Positions 24,862-33,281 of a stretch of 64,000 bases of DNA are shown here, one piece after another (the first letter of the stretch is position 1; each line of letters opens with the position of its first letter). The notes below the pieces were generated by a model, which worked only from the letters and a program-made list of their open reading frames with translations, made no database searches and had not been told where the DNA came from. Position numbers and translations under genes: made by a program. This DNA is from RH-AL1 sp965198715 (GTDB taxonomy: Bacteria; Pseudomonadota; Alphaproteobacteria; Rhizobiales; Beijerinckiaceae). The stretch is from contig CBDAPV010000002.1 of the NCBI GenBank assembly GCA_965198715.1, positions 930,001-994,000 of the forward strand, written 5' to 3'.

Positions 24862-27105
24862 ATGGCGGAGGCCGTCGGCATCACGCTCGAAGGCGCGCTC
24901 GCGCTGGCGCGCGGCGCGGGACTTCGCGCGCGCGTTGCCCGGCTCGCCGCGCTCTATCGCGCGGCGCTCGAGGCGGAGGCCGAGCACCGCCGCTTCTTCC
25001 TCTGGGTGCCGGTGGCCTTCGGTGCCGGCATCGTCCTCTACTTCAGCGCCGATCGCGAGCCGTGGCTGCCGCTCACCGCCGGCCTCGCCGGGATGTTCGC
25101 GGCGGCGGCTGGCTTTGCCTCGAGCCACCGCCGCGCCTTCGCTCTGCTCGTCGCCTTCGCCGCGCTCTTCGCCGGCATGGCCACGGCGGGGTGGCGCACT
25201 GCCCGCCTCGCGGCGCCGGTGCTGGAGCGCATCCGCATCGTCACCGTGCAGGGCTGGATCGAGGAGATGGACTTCCGCCGTGAGGGCGCGCGTTTCGTGC
25301 TGCGGGTCGCGGCGACCGACGGGCTCGATCCGGCGCGGACGCCCTACCGCGTGCGCCTGACCACGCGGCGCACGCCGCCCTTCGAGGCCGGCACCTACGT
25401 CGAGGTCAAGGCGCGGCTGCTGCCGCCCTCGCGCGCCGCGCAGCCCGGCGGCTACGATTTCGCCCGTGACGCCTGGTACGCCCGCGTCGGCGCCGTCGGC
25501 AGCGTGCTGGGCCGTATCGAGGAGGCCGAGGCGCCGGAACCGCCCGGTTTCTGGCTCGCCGCCGACATGGCCGTCGACCGCGCCCGCAACGCCCTGGCGC
25601 GCCGCGTCGACGCGATCGTCGGCGGCGACGCCGGGGCCATCGCCGCGGCCATGGTCACCGGCAAGCGCGACCTGCTCACCGAGGACGCGCGCAGCCTGAT
25701 CCGCGAGGCCGGCATCTACCACGTCATCACCATCTCGGGCGTGCAGATGACGCTCGTCGCCGGCATCTTCTTCGTCGGGCTCCGGCGCCTGCTGGCGCTG
25801 AGCCGCACGCTGGCGCTGGGCTACCCCATCAAGAAATGGGCGGCCGCCGCCGCCATCGTCGCGGCGGTGGCCTACGACGTCATGACCGGCTCGCGCATCG
25901 GCACGGAGCGCGCGCTCTTCATGACGCTGATCATGCTGAGCGCGGTGATCCTCGACCGCCACGCCCTTACCATGCGCAACCTCGCCCTGGCGGCGATGGC
26001 GGTGCTGATCTGGCAGCCCGAGGCGCTGCTCGGCGCCTCTTTCCAGCTGTCGTTCGCCGCCGTCGCCGCGCTCGTCTCGGTTTACGAGGCGCGCTCGGCC
26101 GCCTATGCCCGCGAGGCCGAGCGCCAGGTCACCGTGCCGGTGCGCGCCGGCGAGCGCCGCGGCTGGTTCGGGCGGCGCCGCGCCGGCGGCCACGGGCTGC
26201 GCGGCGCGCTCGTCGCCACCTTCTTCGCCACCAGCGCCACGGCCTCGTTCATGGCCTACGATTTCCACGAGATGAACCCCTACGTGATGATCGGCAATCC
26301 GCTGACTCTGACCATCATCGAGGTTTTTGCCGTGCCGGGCGCGCTGCTGGGCACGCTGCTCTACCCGTTCGGGCTCGACGCCTTCGTGTGGCACTGGGTC
26401 GGGCTCGGCATTGGCATCATCATGGCGGCGGCGCGCTTCATCGGCTCGCTGCCGGGCGCCAGCCTACACCTGCCGGCCTTCGCGCCCTGGTCGCTGGCCT
26501 TCTTCGCCTTGGCCGTGCTGTCGGCGGTGATCTGGCGGACCTGGCCGCTGAAGCTGACCGCCGTGCCGTTGCTGTGTCTCGGCCTCGCCGGCGCGCTGTC
26601 GGGCCCGACCTTCGACATCGCCGTCGCCGCCGGCGGCGATGCCGCGGCGGTGCGCGAGGCCGACGGCAGGCTCGTCGTCATCGGGCGGCGGCCCAGCCTG
26701 TTCGACGTCGAGCAATGGCTGCGCGCCGACGCCGATTCGAGGGCGGCCAACACCGCTTTGCGCAAGGAGAGCTGCGACCCGCTCGGCTGCACCGCCACCC
26801 TGAAGGATGGCCGCGCCGTGGCCCTGGTGCTCGACCCCGCCGCCTTCGCCGAGGATTGCCTGCGGGCCGCCGTCGTGGTGACTCCGCTGCTGGCGCCGAC
26901 CGGTTGCGCCGCCGAGGTGGTCGTCGACCGGCAATCTCTGCGCCGGACCGGCGCGATGACGCTGAGCGCGACCGTGACCGGCTTTATAAGAGCAACGGTT
27001 CGCGCCGCGGACGAAGACCGGCCTTGGTCACCGGAACCGAAGCGCCCCTGGGGCTTCAGGCTGCGATCGGTCACCGGTACGCAGACGCCCGACGCCGATC
27101 AGTAG
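24862..27105 (+). CDS. ComEC/Rec2 family DNA-uptake channel protein
   Basis: A 747-residue polytopic inner-membrane protein. An N-terminal DUF4131 part has two or three membrane spans and an OB-like domain (RIVTVQGWIEEMDFRREGAR). The competence domain starts ARSLIREAGIYHVITISGVQ, with many further membrane helices such as NPLTLTIIEVFAVPGALLG. ComEC forms the channel through which single-stranded DNA enters during transformation. The C-terminal domain occupies the place of the metallo-beta-lactamase nuclease but lacks its HxHxDH motif, as usual in alphaproteobacteria. The start is uncertain among ATG 24862, ATG 24838 and GTG 24802. The 3' end overlaps convergent lexA by seven bases. Confidence 0.85.
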   Translation: MAEAVGITLEGALALARGAGLRARVARLAALYRAALEAEAEHRRFFLWVPVAFGAGIVLYFSADREPWLPLTAGLAGMFAAAAGFASSHRRAFALLVAFAALFAGMATAGWRTARLAAPVLERIRIVTVQGWIEEMDFRREGARFVLRVAATDGLDPARTPYRVRLTTRRTPPFEAGTYVEVKARLLPPSRAAQPGGYDFARDAWYARVGAVGSVLGRIEEAEAPEPPGFWLAADMAVDRARNALARRVDAIVGGDAGAIAAAMVTGKRDLLTEDARSLIREAGIYHVITISGVQMTLVAGIFFVGLRRLLALSRTLALGYPIKKWAAAAAIVAAVAYDVMTGSRIGTERALFMTLIMLSAVILDRHALTMRNLALAAMAVLIWQPEALLGASFQLSFAAVAALVSVYEARSAAYAREAERQVTVPVRAGERRGWFGRRRAGGHGLRGALVATFFATSATASFMAYDFHEMNPYVMIGNPLTLTIIEVFAVPGALLGTLLYPFGLDAFVWHWVGLGIGIIMAAARFIGSLPGASLHLPAFAPWSLAFFALAVLSAVIWRTWPLKLTAVPLLCLGLAGALSGPTFDIAVAAGGDAAAVREADGRLVVIGRRPSLFDVEQWLRADADSRAANTALRKESCDPLGCTATLKDGRAVALVLDPAAFAEDCLRAAVVVTPLLAPTGCAAEVVVDRQSLRRTGAMTLSATVTGFIRATVRAADEDRPWSPEPKRPWGFRLRSVTGTQTPDADQ

Positions 27106-27806
27106 CGCCGTATGAGGCTCACCAGCTTGCCCTGGATCTGCACGCGGTCGGGCCCGAAGATGCGGGTTTCATAGGCGGGGTTGGCCGCCTCGAGCGCGAT
27201 CGAGGCGCCGCGCTTGCGCAGCCGCTTCAGCGTCGCCTCCTCGTCGTCGATCAGGGCCACGACGATGTCGCCGGTCTCGCCGGTGGTCTGGCGGCGGATG
27301 ATCACCGTGTCGGAATCGAGGATGCCGGCCTCGATCATCGAATCGCCGCGCACCTCGAGCGCGTAGTGCTCCCCCGGCGGCAGCATGTCCGGCGGCAGGC
27401 TGACGGTATGGCTGCGGTTCTGCAGCGCCGAGATTGGCGTGCCGGCGGCGATCCGACCCATCACCGGGATCGTGACGACCGAGCGGCCCTCGTCCTCCTG
27501 CGCGACGGCGGAGGGCATGCGGACCCTGCCGAGCGTGCCCTCGATCACCTCCGGTTCGAAGCGGCGTGCGCGGGCGAACGAAGGGGTGGACGATTCCGGC
27601 AGGCGCAGCACCTCGAGGGCCCGCGCCCGATTTGGCAGGCGGCGGATGAAACCACGCTCCTCCAGCGCGATGATCAGGCGATGGATGCCCGATTTGGAGC
27701 GCAGGTCGAGCGCCTCCTTCATTTCGTCGAAGGAAGGCGGCACGCCTGTCTCCTTAAGGCGCTCGTTGATGAAGCGCAGCAACTCACTCTGTTTGCGGGT
27801 CAGCAT
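27099..27806 (-). CDS. lexA: SOS repressor LexA
   Basis: A 235-residue LexA. The winged-helix DNA-binding domain is at the N-terminus (MLTRKQSELLRFINERLKET, recognition helix in LDLRSKSGIHRLIIALEERG). The self-cleavage bond lies at the Ala-Gly in MGRIAAGTPISAL. The catalytic Ser is in LEVRGDSMIEAGILD and the Lys in DDEEATLKRLRKRG. RecA filaments trigger cleavage and induce SOS genes. The start ATG gives the canonical N-terminus, whereas an upstream extension does not. A GTTC-N7-GTTC box stands about 108 bases upstream, so autoregulation is likely. The gene converges with comEC. Confidence 0.96.
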   Translation of the reverse strand: MLTRKQSELLRFINERLKETGVPPSFDEMKEALDLRSKSGIHRLIIALEERGFIRRLPNRARALEVLRLPESSTPSFARARRFEPEVIEGTLGRVRMPSAVAQEDEGRSVVTIPVMGRIAAGTPISALQNRSHTVSLPPDMLPPGEHYALEVRGDSMIEAGILDSDTVIIRRQTTGETGDIVVALIDDEEATLKRLRKRGASIALEAANPAYETRIFGPDRVQIQGKLVSLIRRY

Positions 27807-27913
27807 GCCGTCGTCTCGCTCCGATTCTAGACCCGACCCTTGCCGTCGAACCTCATCTTTATGAGCTATACAACGAAACGCAGGAACAAACAAAGGGTGA
27901 ACGTGCCTTTTTT

Positions 27914-27928
27914 GTTCTGTCTAGGTTC
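27914..27928 (+). promoter_or_regulatory. LexA (SOS) box between lexA and yjbQ
   Basis: The sequence GTTCTGTCTAGGTTC is an exact match to the alphaproteobacterial LexA operator GTTC-N7-GTTC. It lies 27 bases before the yjbQ ATG and about 108 bases before the lexA ATG on the other strand, so it could control lexA, yjbQ or both. Confidence 0.8.
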
Positions 27929-27954
27929 CGGGCGCGAGAACAAGGTGAGACGCG

Positions 27955-28371
27955 ATGCGGCAGGTGTCGAGGCAGGCGATCATCACGACGACCGGCAAGG
28001 GCTTGGTCGACTTCACCAGTACAGCCGCTGACTTCGTTGAGGCCACCGCTATCGCGGAGGGCGTGCTCACCCTGTTCTGCCGCCACACTTCGGCGTCACT
28101 GCTGATCCAGGAGAATGCCGATCCAGACGTGCAGGTTGACCTCAAGCGGTTCTTCGAGGCGGTCGTGCCGGAGGGCGCGGGCTACGTCCACGACAGCGAG
28201 GGTCCCGACGACATGCCGGCGCACATCCGGGCCGCGCTGACGCAGACCCAGCTCTCGATCCCCGTGCTTGGCGGCGCGATGCTGCTCGGCACGTGGCAGG
28301 GCCTCTACCTCTTCGAGCACCGCCGTGCGCCGCACCGCCGCACAGTCGCGATGCACTTGATTGGTGATTGA
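27955..28371 (+). CDS. yjbQ: YjbQ/UPF0047 family protein
   Basis: A 138-residue member of the YjbQ (UPF0047, 'secondary thiamine-phosphate synthase') family. The beta-sandwich motifs are LTLFCRHTSASLLIQENADP, the segment GYVHDSEGPDDMPAHIRAAL with conserved His and Asp, and LLGTWQGLYLFEHRRAPHRR at the end. A weak thiamine-phosphate synthase activity was reported for the E. coli protein; the true role is unclear. The ATG lies 27 bases downstream of a LexA box, which would make it damage-inducible if that box acts rightward. It converges with a small exported protein gene across a GC-rich hairpin. Confidence 0.85.
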   Translation: MRQVSRQAIITTTGKGLVDFTSTAADFVEATAIAEGVLTLFCRHTSASLLIQENADPDVQVDLKRFFEAVVPEGAGYVHDSEGPDDMPAHIRAALTQTQLSIPVLGGAMLLGTWQGLYLFEHRRAPHRRTVAMHLIGD

Positions 28372-28425
28372 AGACGTAGTGACGACCAGCGGATGACAGT
28401 CAACGTCTTGCCGTTACGGTGAGCG

Positions 28426-28450
28426 GGCCGCTCCGCATTGCGAAGCGGCC
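28426..28450. terminator. GC-rich hairpin between convergent genes
   Basis: GGCCGCT pairs with AGCGGCC around an inner CGC-ATT-GCG stem. It sits midway between the converging yjbQ and small Cys/His protein genes and is likely a bidirectional terminator. It has no T-run on either side. Confidence 0.55.
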
Positions 28451-28462
28451 TGCGTTCGAGCC

Positions 28463-28672
28463 TTACTTGCCGGACGGCTGCGCGTCCTTCTTGTTGGCCT
28501 CGTGGTGGCCGACGGCGCAGCCGGCTGCAGCGCCCATCTTGCCGTGACCCGCCATATGGCCGGCGGCGCCGCCGACGACGGCGCCCTTGATGCAGCCCTT
28601 GGCCTGGGCGGGCGCGCCGAGTGCGAGGCCGGCGGCGCCGGCAATGAGGGCGACGGCGATGATCTTGGACAT
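28463..28672 (-). CDS. Small exported Cys/His glycine-zipper protein (copy 2)
   Basis: A 69-residue paralogue of the 67-residue protein near 12 kb. Signal peptide MSKIIAVALIAGAAGLALGA is cleaved near AQA. The mature core begins KGCIKGAVVGGAAGHM and ends GAAAGCAVGHH, followed by a Lys/Asp/Asn tail. Both Cys and the terminal His-His are conserved between the copies, and all six core differences avoid the Cys and the evenly spaced Gly. It could insert as a short hairpin in the outer or inner membrane, or bind metal. It is monocistronic and convergent with yjbQ. Confidence 0.72.
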   Translation of the reverse strand: MSKIIAVALIAGAAGLALGAPAQAKGCIKGAVVGGAAGHMAGHGKMGAAAGCAVGHHEANKKDAQPSGK

Positions 28673-28747
28673 GCGTACTCTCCTGTTCACACGGGAGAAA
28701 TGGCGTGCCGAGTCGTTGCGTTCCAGGGTTTCGTGTCGCGGTGCAGT

Positions 28748-29110
28748 CTAATCCCGACAGTTCACGATGAACGAGCCCGATTCGGTCTTTACGCCCGCAT
28801 TCCGGGTGCCGGCGATCGAGGCGGTGACGTCGTCGGCGCGGCCGAACGAGGCGGCGGCGGCCATGCCGTGGGCCTCGCACCAGGCGTCGGCGATGGTCTG
28901 CCCGCAGGCCTTGGCGCCGGCGAGGCAATCGTCGAAGCCGTAGCCGTCGGAGGCGGGGATCACCAGCATATGGCTGGTCTGCGCCTGCGAGGGCAGCCGC
29001 GACGCGCCGAGCGCGATGATCGCGGCGGCGGCTGTGGCCACGATCTGGGCAATGCGGCGGATGTCGGCGAGGGCGGCGCTCGATGTGGCTGGCTTGGTGA
29101 AAGCGGGCAT
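28748..29110 (-). CDS. Membrane-anchored or exported hypothetical protein
   Basis: A 120-residue protein with an N-terminal hydrophobic segment (IRRIAQIVATAAAAIIALGA, about residues 16-36) that serves as signal peptide or anchor. A conserved-looking domain follows, with GFDDCLAGAKACGQTIADAW and CEAHGMAAAASFGRADDVT. Four Cys, including one in the last four residues (NCRD), could form two disulfides in the periplasm. The same domain is frequent in Hyphomicrobiales hypotheticals. The ATG at 29110 was chosen; an in-frame codon 32 residues upstream is possible. It is divergent from zur, with about 150 bases between starts. Confidence 0.65.
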   Translation of the reverse strand: MPAFTKPATSSAALADIRRIAQIVATAAAAIIALGASRLPSQAQTSHMLVIPASDGYGFDDCLAGAKACGQTIADAWCEAHGMAAAASFGRADDVTASIAGTRNAGVKTESGSFIVNCRD

Positions 29111-29257
29111 GGCGCGAACTCGGCGGCTTGGAACTGCCGCGACGATGCGCAGGCGCCGTTGAAATCTGGTTAAGAAAAGCCCAGCGAGATCCTTCTCCTT
29201 CGACATTTCGCTCCGCCGTCGGTGGCGGCTGCCGCGCGGTCACGCTACATTCCCGTC

Positions 29258-29707
29258 ATGCCGGGAACCGCGTGGATCGCCCAAGTCGAGACCGCCTGCC
29301 AGGGGCGCGGGCTGCAGATGACTGCGCTGCGCCGCGAGATCGTCGGCATCTTCGGGCATTCGCGACAGCCGCTCGGCGCTTACACGATCATCCAGAAGCT
29401 GTCGGAATCGCAGAATCGGATCGTCGCGCCGCCGACCGTGTACCGCACCCTGGATTTTCTCGTCGACAACGGCTTCGTGATGAAGATCGAGAGCCGACAG
29501 GTCTATGCACCCTGCGATCATCTCGATCACGCCCACGATCACCACGGCATCGTGTTCTCCTGCGCCAAATGCGGGCGCACGACCGAAGTCGATGCCGAAG
29601 CGGTCGACAGCGAGATTGCGGCCCTGGCGCAAAGCCTGCGCTTCAAGGTCGAGCGCAAGGTCCAGGAGATCGAAGGTGTCTGCGCCGAATGCCAGCCGAC
29701 CGCGTGA
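29258..29707 (+). CDS. zur: Fur-family metalloregulator, probably Zur
   Basis: A 149-residue Fur-superfamily repressor. The winged helix spans about residues 15-80 (GLQMTALRREIVGIFGHSRQ, APPTVYRTLDFLVDNGFV). The dimerisation domain has a His-rich sensor loop CDHLDHAHDHHGIVFSC. Two CxxC pairs, in SCAKCGRT and VCAECQ, form the structural zinc site. Assignment to Zur rather than Fur, Irr or Mur rests on the CxxC pairs, the early-domain pattern and the nearby palindrome before a TonB receptor gene. The ATG at 29258 fits family length. Zur with Zn2+ would repress the receptor-tonB unit just downstream. Confidence 0.8.
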   Translation: MPGTAWIAQVETACQGRGLQMTALRREIVGIFGHSRQPLGAYTIIQKLSESQNRIVAPPTVYRTLDFLVDNGFVMKIESRQVYAPCDHLDHAHDHHGIVFSCAKCGRTTEVDAEAVDSEIAALAQSLRFKVERKVQEIEGVCAECQPTA

Positions 29708-29780
29708 CGGTCTCGGTGTGACATAGAAGTCGACCACTGCGACAGCGACGGAAAGTTCGACGGCTCACGCTTGTAACGAC

Positions 29781-29805
29781 ATAACATATGGATACGTTAT
29801 AACAC
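29781..29805. promoter_or_regulatory. Probable Zur operator upstream of the TonB-dependent receptor
   Basis: ATAACATATGGATACGTTAT (29781-29800) is a 20-bp imperfect palindrome with 16 of 20 symmetric positions. It overlaps a perfect GTTATAAC palindrome at 29796-29803. The AT-rich GTTATAACA core resembles the alphaproteobacterial Zur site. It is 30-55 bases before the receptor ATG and just after zur. Confidence 0.6.
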
Positions 29806-29835
29806 TCGCGACGAGGGGTCGCTCGAGTTGTCGTA

Positions 29836-32202
29836 ATGCCGCGTCGAAAATTCCTGATCGTCCTCACCGCCACCTGTTCGAGTGCCTTGAGTTTCGGAGT
29901 CGGCAGCGCGCAGACCGCGCTTCCCACCGTGACGCTCAGCGATCCGATCGAGAAGCCAAAGCCCAGCCCCGCCAAGACCAAGGCTGTGGTGCTTAAGCCG
30001 GAGCGCCGTGTCTCGTCACCCGCCGCGCGTCCGCAGCGGGCGCACCCGGCCTTCCGCTACATCGCACCTCCGAGTGCGACGCCCACCGGCACGGCGGCGG
30101 CTGCGCCGACGACGCCCTCTGCCACTCCAGTCACGCAAGGGCCGCAGGGGGAGGGGGCCGGCGAGGCGACGGGACCGGTGTCTCCGCCGGTCGCGGCAGC
30201 GCGCAGCAGCGAGGCCCAGGCGCGCGCCGCCCGCGAGCGCATCCTCGCGCCGGCCGCCGCCAACGTCACCACGATCTCGCGCGACGACCTCCTGCGCCAA
30301 CCCCAGGGCGACCAGACGCCGTTCGACCGCGCGCTGCTGCAACTGCCCGGCGTGACCCAGGACACGGCGGGTAGCGGTGACTTCCACATCCGCAACGAGC
30401 ACGCCAACGTGCAATACCGCATCAACGGCATCCGCCTGCCGGACGGGGTGTCCGGCTTCAGCCAGGTGCTCGACACCTCGTTCATCCGCACACTGTCGCT
30501 GGTCGACGGAGCGTTGCCGGCCGAATACGGGCTACGCACCGCCGGCCTGATCGACATCACGACCCGCAACGGCGCCGACAATCCGGGTTCCACCGTCGGG
30601 ATCTACGGCGGTCAGCACGACACGATACTGCCGACGGTCACCACCTCCGGCGTGTCGGGACGCTGGGACTACTTCTTCACCGGTCGTTTCGACACCAACC
30701 AGCTCGGCATCGAGAACGAGACGCCGGGCCACGACGCGATCCACGACCGGACGCGGCAGGGCCGCTACTTCGCCTACGCCTCGACCCCACTCGACGACGG
30801 CACCCGCTTCACCTTCATGTCGGGTGCCTCGATCACCAAGTACCAGATACCCAACCAGCCCGGCGTAGCGCCGGCGTTCACCGCCTTTGGGGTCTCCAAC
30901 TTCGATTCGACGGCGCTCAACGAGAACCAGCACGAGCACTCGCTGTTCAACATCCTGGCGCTGCAGAAGAGCATCGGCCCGCTCGATACGCAGGTGTCGT
31001 ATTTCCAGCGCTACTCGACGCTGCACTTCATCCCCGACCAGGTCGGCGACCTCGTCTTCAACGGCATCGCCTCGGACGTCAGCCGCCTCAGCCTGGTCAA
31101 CGGCATCCAGAGCGACAACGCCTACCGGCTGACCCCGCGCACCACGATCCGCTTCGGCTTTACCACCGAAGTCGAGCGGGCCGAGGCGATCAACAATTCC
31201 ACGGTGCTACCGCTCGACGGCGACGGCAATCCGGTCGATGCGCCGTTCTTCCTCGGCAGCGCTCAGGCGAAGACCGGCGTCCTCGCCGGCGTCTACGTGT
31301 CCGACGAGTACAAGCTGACGCCGACGATCACGATCACCGGGGGCCTGCGCTTCGATTACGCCGCGCAGTTCGTCGACGCCGACCAGCTCAGCCCACGACT
31401 CGGCGTGGTGTGGGCGGCGACGCCGACGACGTCTGTGCACTTCGGTTACTCCCGCTACTTTACGCCGCCGGAGCTGGCGCTGTCGTTCCCGACGCAGCTC
31501 GCCGCCTTCAACAACACGACCGCGCAGCCCGGCGTCACGACGAACGATCCGGTGCGGCCGGAGCGGTCGCATGTCTTAGATGTTGGCATCGACCAACAGT
31601 TCACGCCCTCGTTCTCCGCCGGCGTCGACGCCTACTACAAGAACGCCACCAACCTCATCGACGACGGCCAGTTCGGCCAAGCGCTGGTGCTCACCGCCTT
31701 CAACTACGCGCGCGCCTACAACGACGGCGTCGAGGTCAAACTGCGCTACGTCAAGGACGGCTTCCGCGCCTACGGCAACATGGCGGTGGCGCAGCAGAAG
31801 GCGGAACAGGTCTCGTCGAACCAGTATCTCTTCGACCCCGGCGAGCTCGCCTACATACAGAACAACTACATCCCGACCGATCACGACCAGCTGTTCACTG
31901 CATCGGCCGGTGCCTCCTACCGACTCGGTCCGGCGCAGGTCAGCCTCGACGCGATCTACGGTTCGGGCCTGCGCAACGGCTTCGCCAACCTCGGCACGGT
32001 GCCGCAATACGCCGTGCTCAACGCCGGCTTCACCTACGATGTCACGCTGGCGCCCGGTGCCAAGCCGGCGACGTTCCGCTTCGCGATCGTCAACCTGCTG
32101 GGCCACCCTTACGAGATCCGCGACGGCTCCGGCATCGGCGTGTTCGCGCCGCAATACGGGCAACGCCGCGGTTTCTTCGGCGGCCTGTCGCAGCGGTTCT
32201 GA
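29836..32202 (+). CDS. TonB-dependent outer membrane receptor
   Basis: A 788-residue outer-membrane active transporter. A signal peptide (RKFLIVLTATCSSALSFGV, cleavage near SAQ) is followed by an unusual Pro/Ala/Thr-rich linker to about residue 135. The plug domain follows (TTISRDDLLRQPQGDQTPF, then QYRINGIRLPDGVSGFSQVL and LPAEYGLRTAGLIDITTRNG). A 22-strand barrel ends GQRRGFFGGLSQRF with the terminal Phe needed for BAM. A classical TonB box was not seen in the linker. The Zur-like palindrome in its promoter and the adjacent zur point to a zinc or zincophore substrate; without the operator one would say only siderophore, vitamin or metal. tonB begins inside its stop codon (TGATG). Confidence 0.9.
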   Translation: MPRRKFLIVLTATCSSALSFGVGSAQTALPTVTLSDPIEKPKPSPAKTKAVVLKPERRVSSPAARPQRAHPAFRYIAPPSATPTGTAAAAPTTPSATPVTQGPQGEGAGEATGPVSPPVAAARSSEAQARAARERILAPAAANVTTISRDDLLRQPQGDQTPFDRALLQLPGVTQDTAGSGDFHIRNEHANVQYRINGIRLPDGVSGFSQVLDTSFIRTLSLVDGALPAEYGLRTAGLIDITTRNGADNPGSTVGIYGGQHDTILPTVTTSGVSGRWDYFFTGRFDTNQLGIENETPGHDAIHDRTRQGRYFAYASTPLDDGTRFTFMSGASITKYQIPNQPGVAPAFTAFGVSNFDSTALNENQHEHSLFNILALQKSIGPLDTQVSYFQRYSTLHFIPDQVGDLVFNGIASDVSRLSLVNGIQSDNAYRLTPRTTIRFGFTTEVERAEAINNSTVLPLDGDGNPVDAPFFLGSAQAKTGVLAGVYVSDEYKLTPTITITGGLRFDYAAQFVDADQLSPRLGVVWAATPTTSVHFGYSRYFTPPELALSFPTQLAAFNNTTAQPGVTTNDPVRPERSHVLDVGIDQQFTPSFSAGVDAYYKNATNLIDDGQFGQALVLTAFNYARAYNDGVEVKLRYVKDGFRAYGNMAVAQQKAEQVSSNQYLFDPGELAYIQNNYIPTDHDQLFTASAGASYRLGPAQVSLDAIYGSGLRNGFANLGTVPQYAVLNAGFTYDVTLAPGAKPATFRFAIVNLLGHPYEIRDGSGIGVFAPQYGQRRGFFGGLSQRF

Positions 32203-32969
32203 TGGAGGAGCGCTGCCCGGAACGGGGCTGGTACGAGGTGAAGCCGCGCGGCGAGCTGCTGCGCTACGCCTTGAGCGCGATGGTGGTCGGCGTCGTCGCC
32301 TCGGCGGGCGCGAAGGTCCTGACGCGCGCGCCGGCCGGTCCGGTGGCCACTGAGACGACGGAAGCGGTATTGGTCGATCTGCCGCCGGCGCTGGCGTCGT
32401 CGAGCCCGCGGAGCGAGGCGCCCGACGGGCCGGAGCAGGCGGCGAGCCAGGCCACGCCAACGGCACCGCCCGCGCCGCCGCCGAAGCCGGACGTCGAGAC
32501 GCCGCCGGATCGGCCGCCGGAGGTGCCTCGTCCCGATGCCGTCATCGAGAAGAAGGAGAATGCGCCGCCTCCGCCGCCCGTTGCGGCGGCTCCGGACGTG
32601 GAGGCACAGGCGCCGAGCGGCGCGGACGCGAAGGCGGCCATTGCGGAGGAGGCCGAGGCGCCGGCGCCTTCGCCGGACGCGCATGCGCTCGCGGCCTGGC
32701 AGCGCGCGATGGTGGAGCGGCTCGAGGCCGCCAAGCATCGCCGTGGGCACCATTCCCACACGGTAGGCACGGTGATCGTCGCCTTCCGCATCGATCGTCA
32801 AGGCCGCGTGGTCGAGGAGCACGTGAACAAGACGTCCGCCAGCACCGGGCTCGACGCGGCGGCGCTGGGCCTGCTGGCCGATGCGTCGCCTTTTCCCGTG
32901 CCTCCACCAGGCTTAGGCGACGCGGGTCTGACGTTCACCGTCCCGATCCGCTTCAATCCGCGTCGTTGA
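32202..32969 (+). CDS. tonB: TonB family energy-transducing protein
   Basis: A 255-residue TonB. The cytoplasmic start MEERCPERGWYEVKPRGELL leads to a single membrane helix (LSAMVVGVVASAGAKVL). The Pro/Glu/Ala periplasmic spacer has PAPPPKPDVETPPDRPPEVP, and the TonB_C domain covers residues 165-255: VGTVIVAFRIDRQGRVVEEH, GLDAAALGLLADASPFPVPP and the ending FTVPIRFNPRR. It transmits proton-motive force to the receptor encoded just before it, with which it overlaps by one base. exbB and exbD are not in the window and must be supplied elsewhere. The longer open frame upstream is a shadow of the receptor gene. Confidence 0.9.
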   Translation: MEERCPERGWYEVKPRGELLRYALSAMVVGVVASAGAKVLTRAPAGPVATETTEAVLVDLPPALASSSPRSEAPDGPEQAASQATPTAPPAPPPKPDVETPPDRPPEVPRPDAVIEKKENAPPPPPVAAAPDVEAQAPSGADAKAAIAEEAEAPAPSPDAHALAAWQRAMVERLEAAKHRRGHHSHTVGTVIVAFRIDRQGRVVEEHVNKTSASTGLDAAALGLLADASPFPVPPPGLGDAGLTFTVPIRFNPRR

Positions 32970-32970
32970 A

Positions 32971-33156
32971 TTGGAAAAATGCCGGGCGCGCGGCGTCGTC
33001 GCGCATGCCATGCTGCGACGGCAAACGCGCAAGCACTGGATGCGCGTCGACAAGGCGGCGCTCGCCATGCTGGACCGCACTTAGCCTTTTCCGCCGATGC
33101 CGGCCGGGATGATCGAGCCGGCGCTGTCCTTCAGCGTGCCGCTGCGCTTTTGCTAG
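32971..33156 (+). pseudogene. Relic of a second TonB C-terminal domain
   Basis: Immediately after the tonB stop, one frame reads GVVAHAML, then DKAALAMLDRT, an in-frame TAG, and PFPPMPAGMIEPALSFSVPL followed by RFC and a stop. Apart from the nonsense codon this is the TonB_C signature, parallel to LDAAALGLLADASPFPVPPP and FTVPIRF in the intact gene. There is no start or membrane segment of its own. It looks like the remains of a second, different tonB or of a tandem duplication that lost its front. Confidence 0.7.
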
Positions 33157-33281
33157 ACGTCAAGCCGTGACAACAATCCGTCTTTTACGGGCGGGCAGGG
33201 GGGGCTAAGACGATCCCTACGCCGGGCCGAGCCGGCGCACGGGCGGATCACGAGGAACGGGCACCGGGTGCACCTTTGCTG

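Noticed and set aside
27882..27902. GAAC...GAAC next to lexA as a second LexA box
   Set aside because: The spacing is 11 and not 7 bases, so it does not fit the operator.
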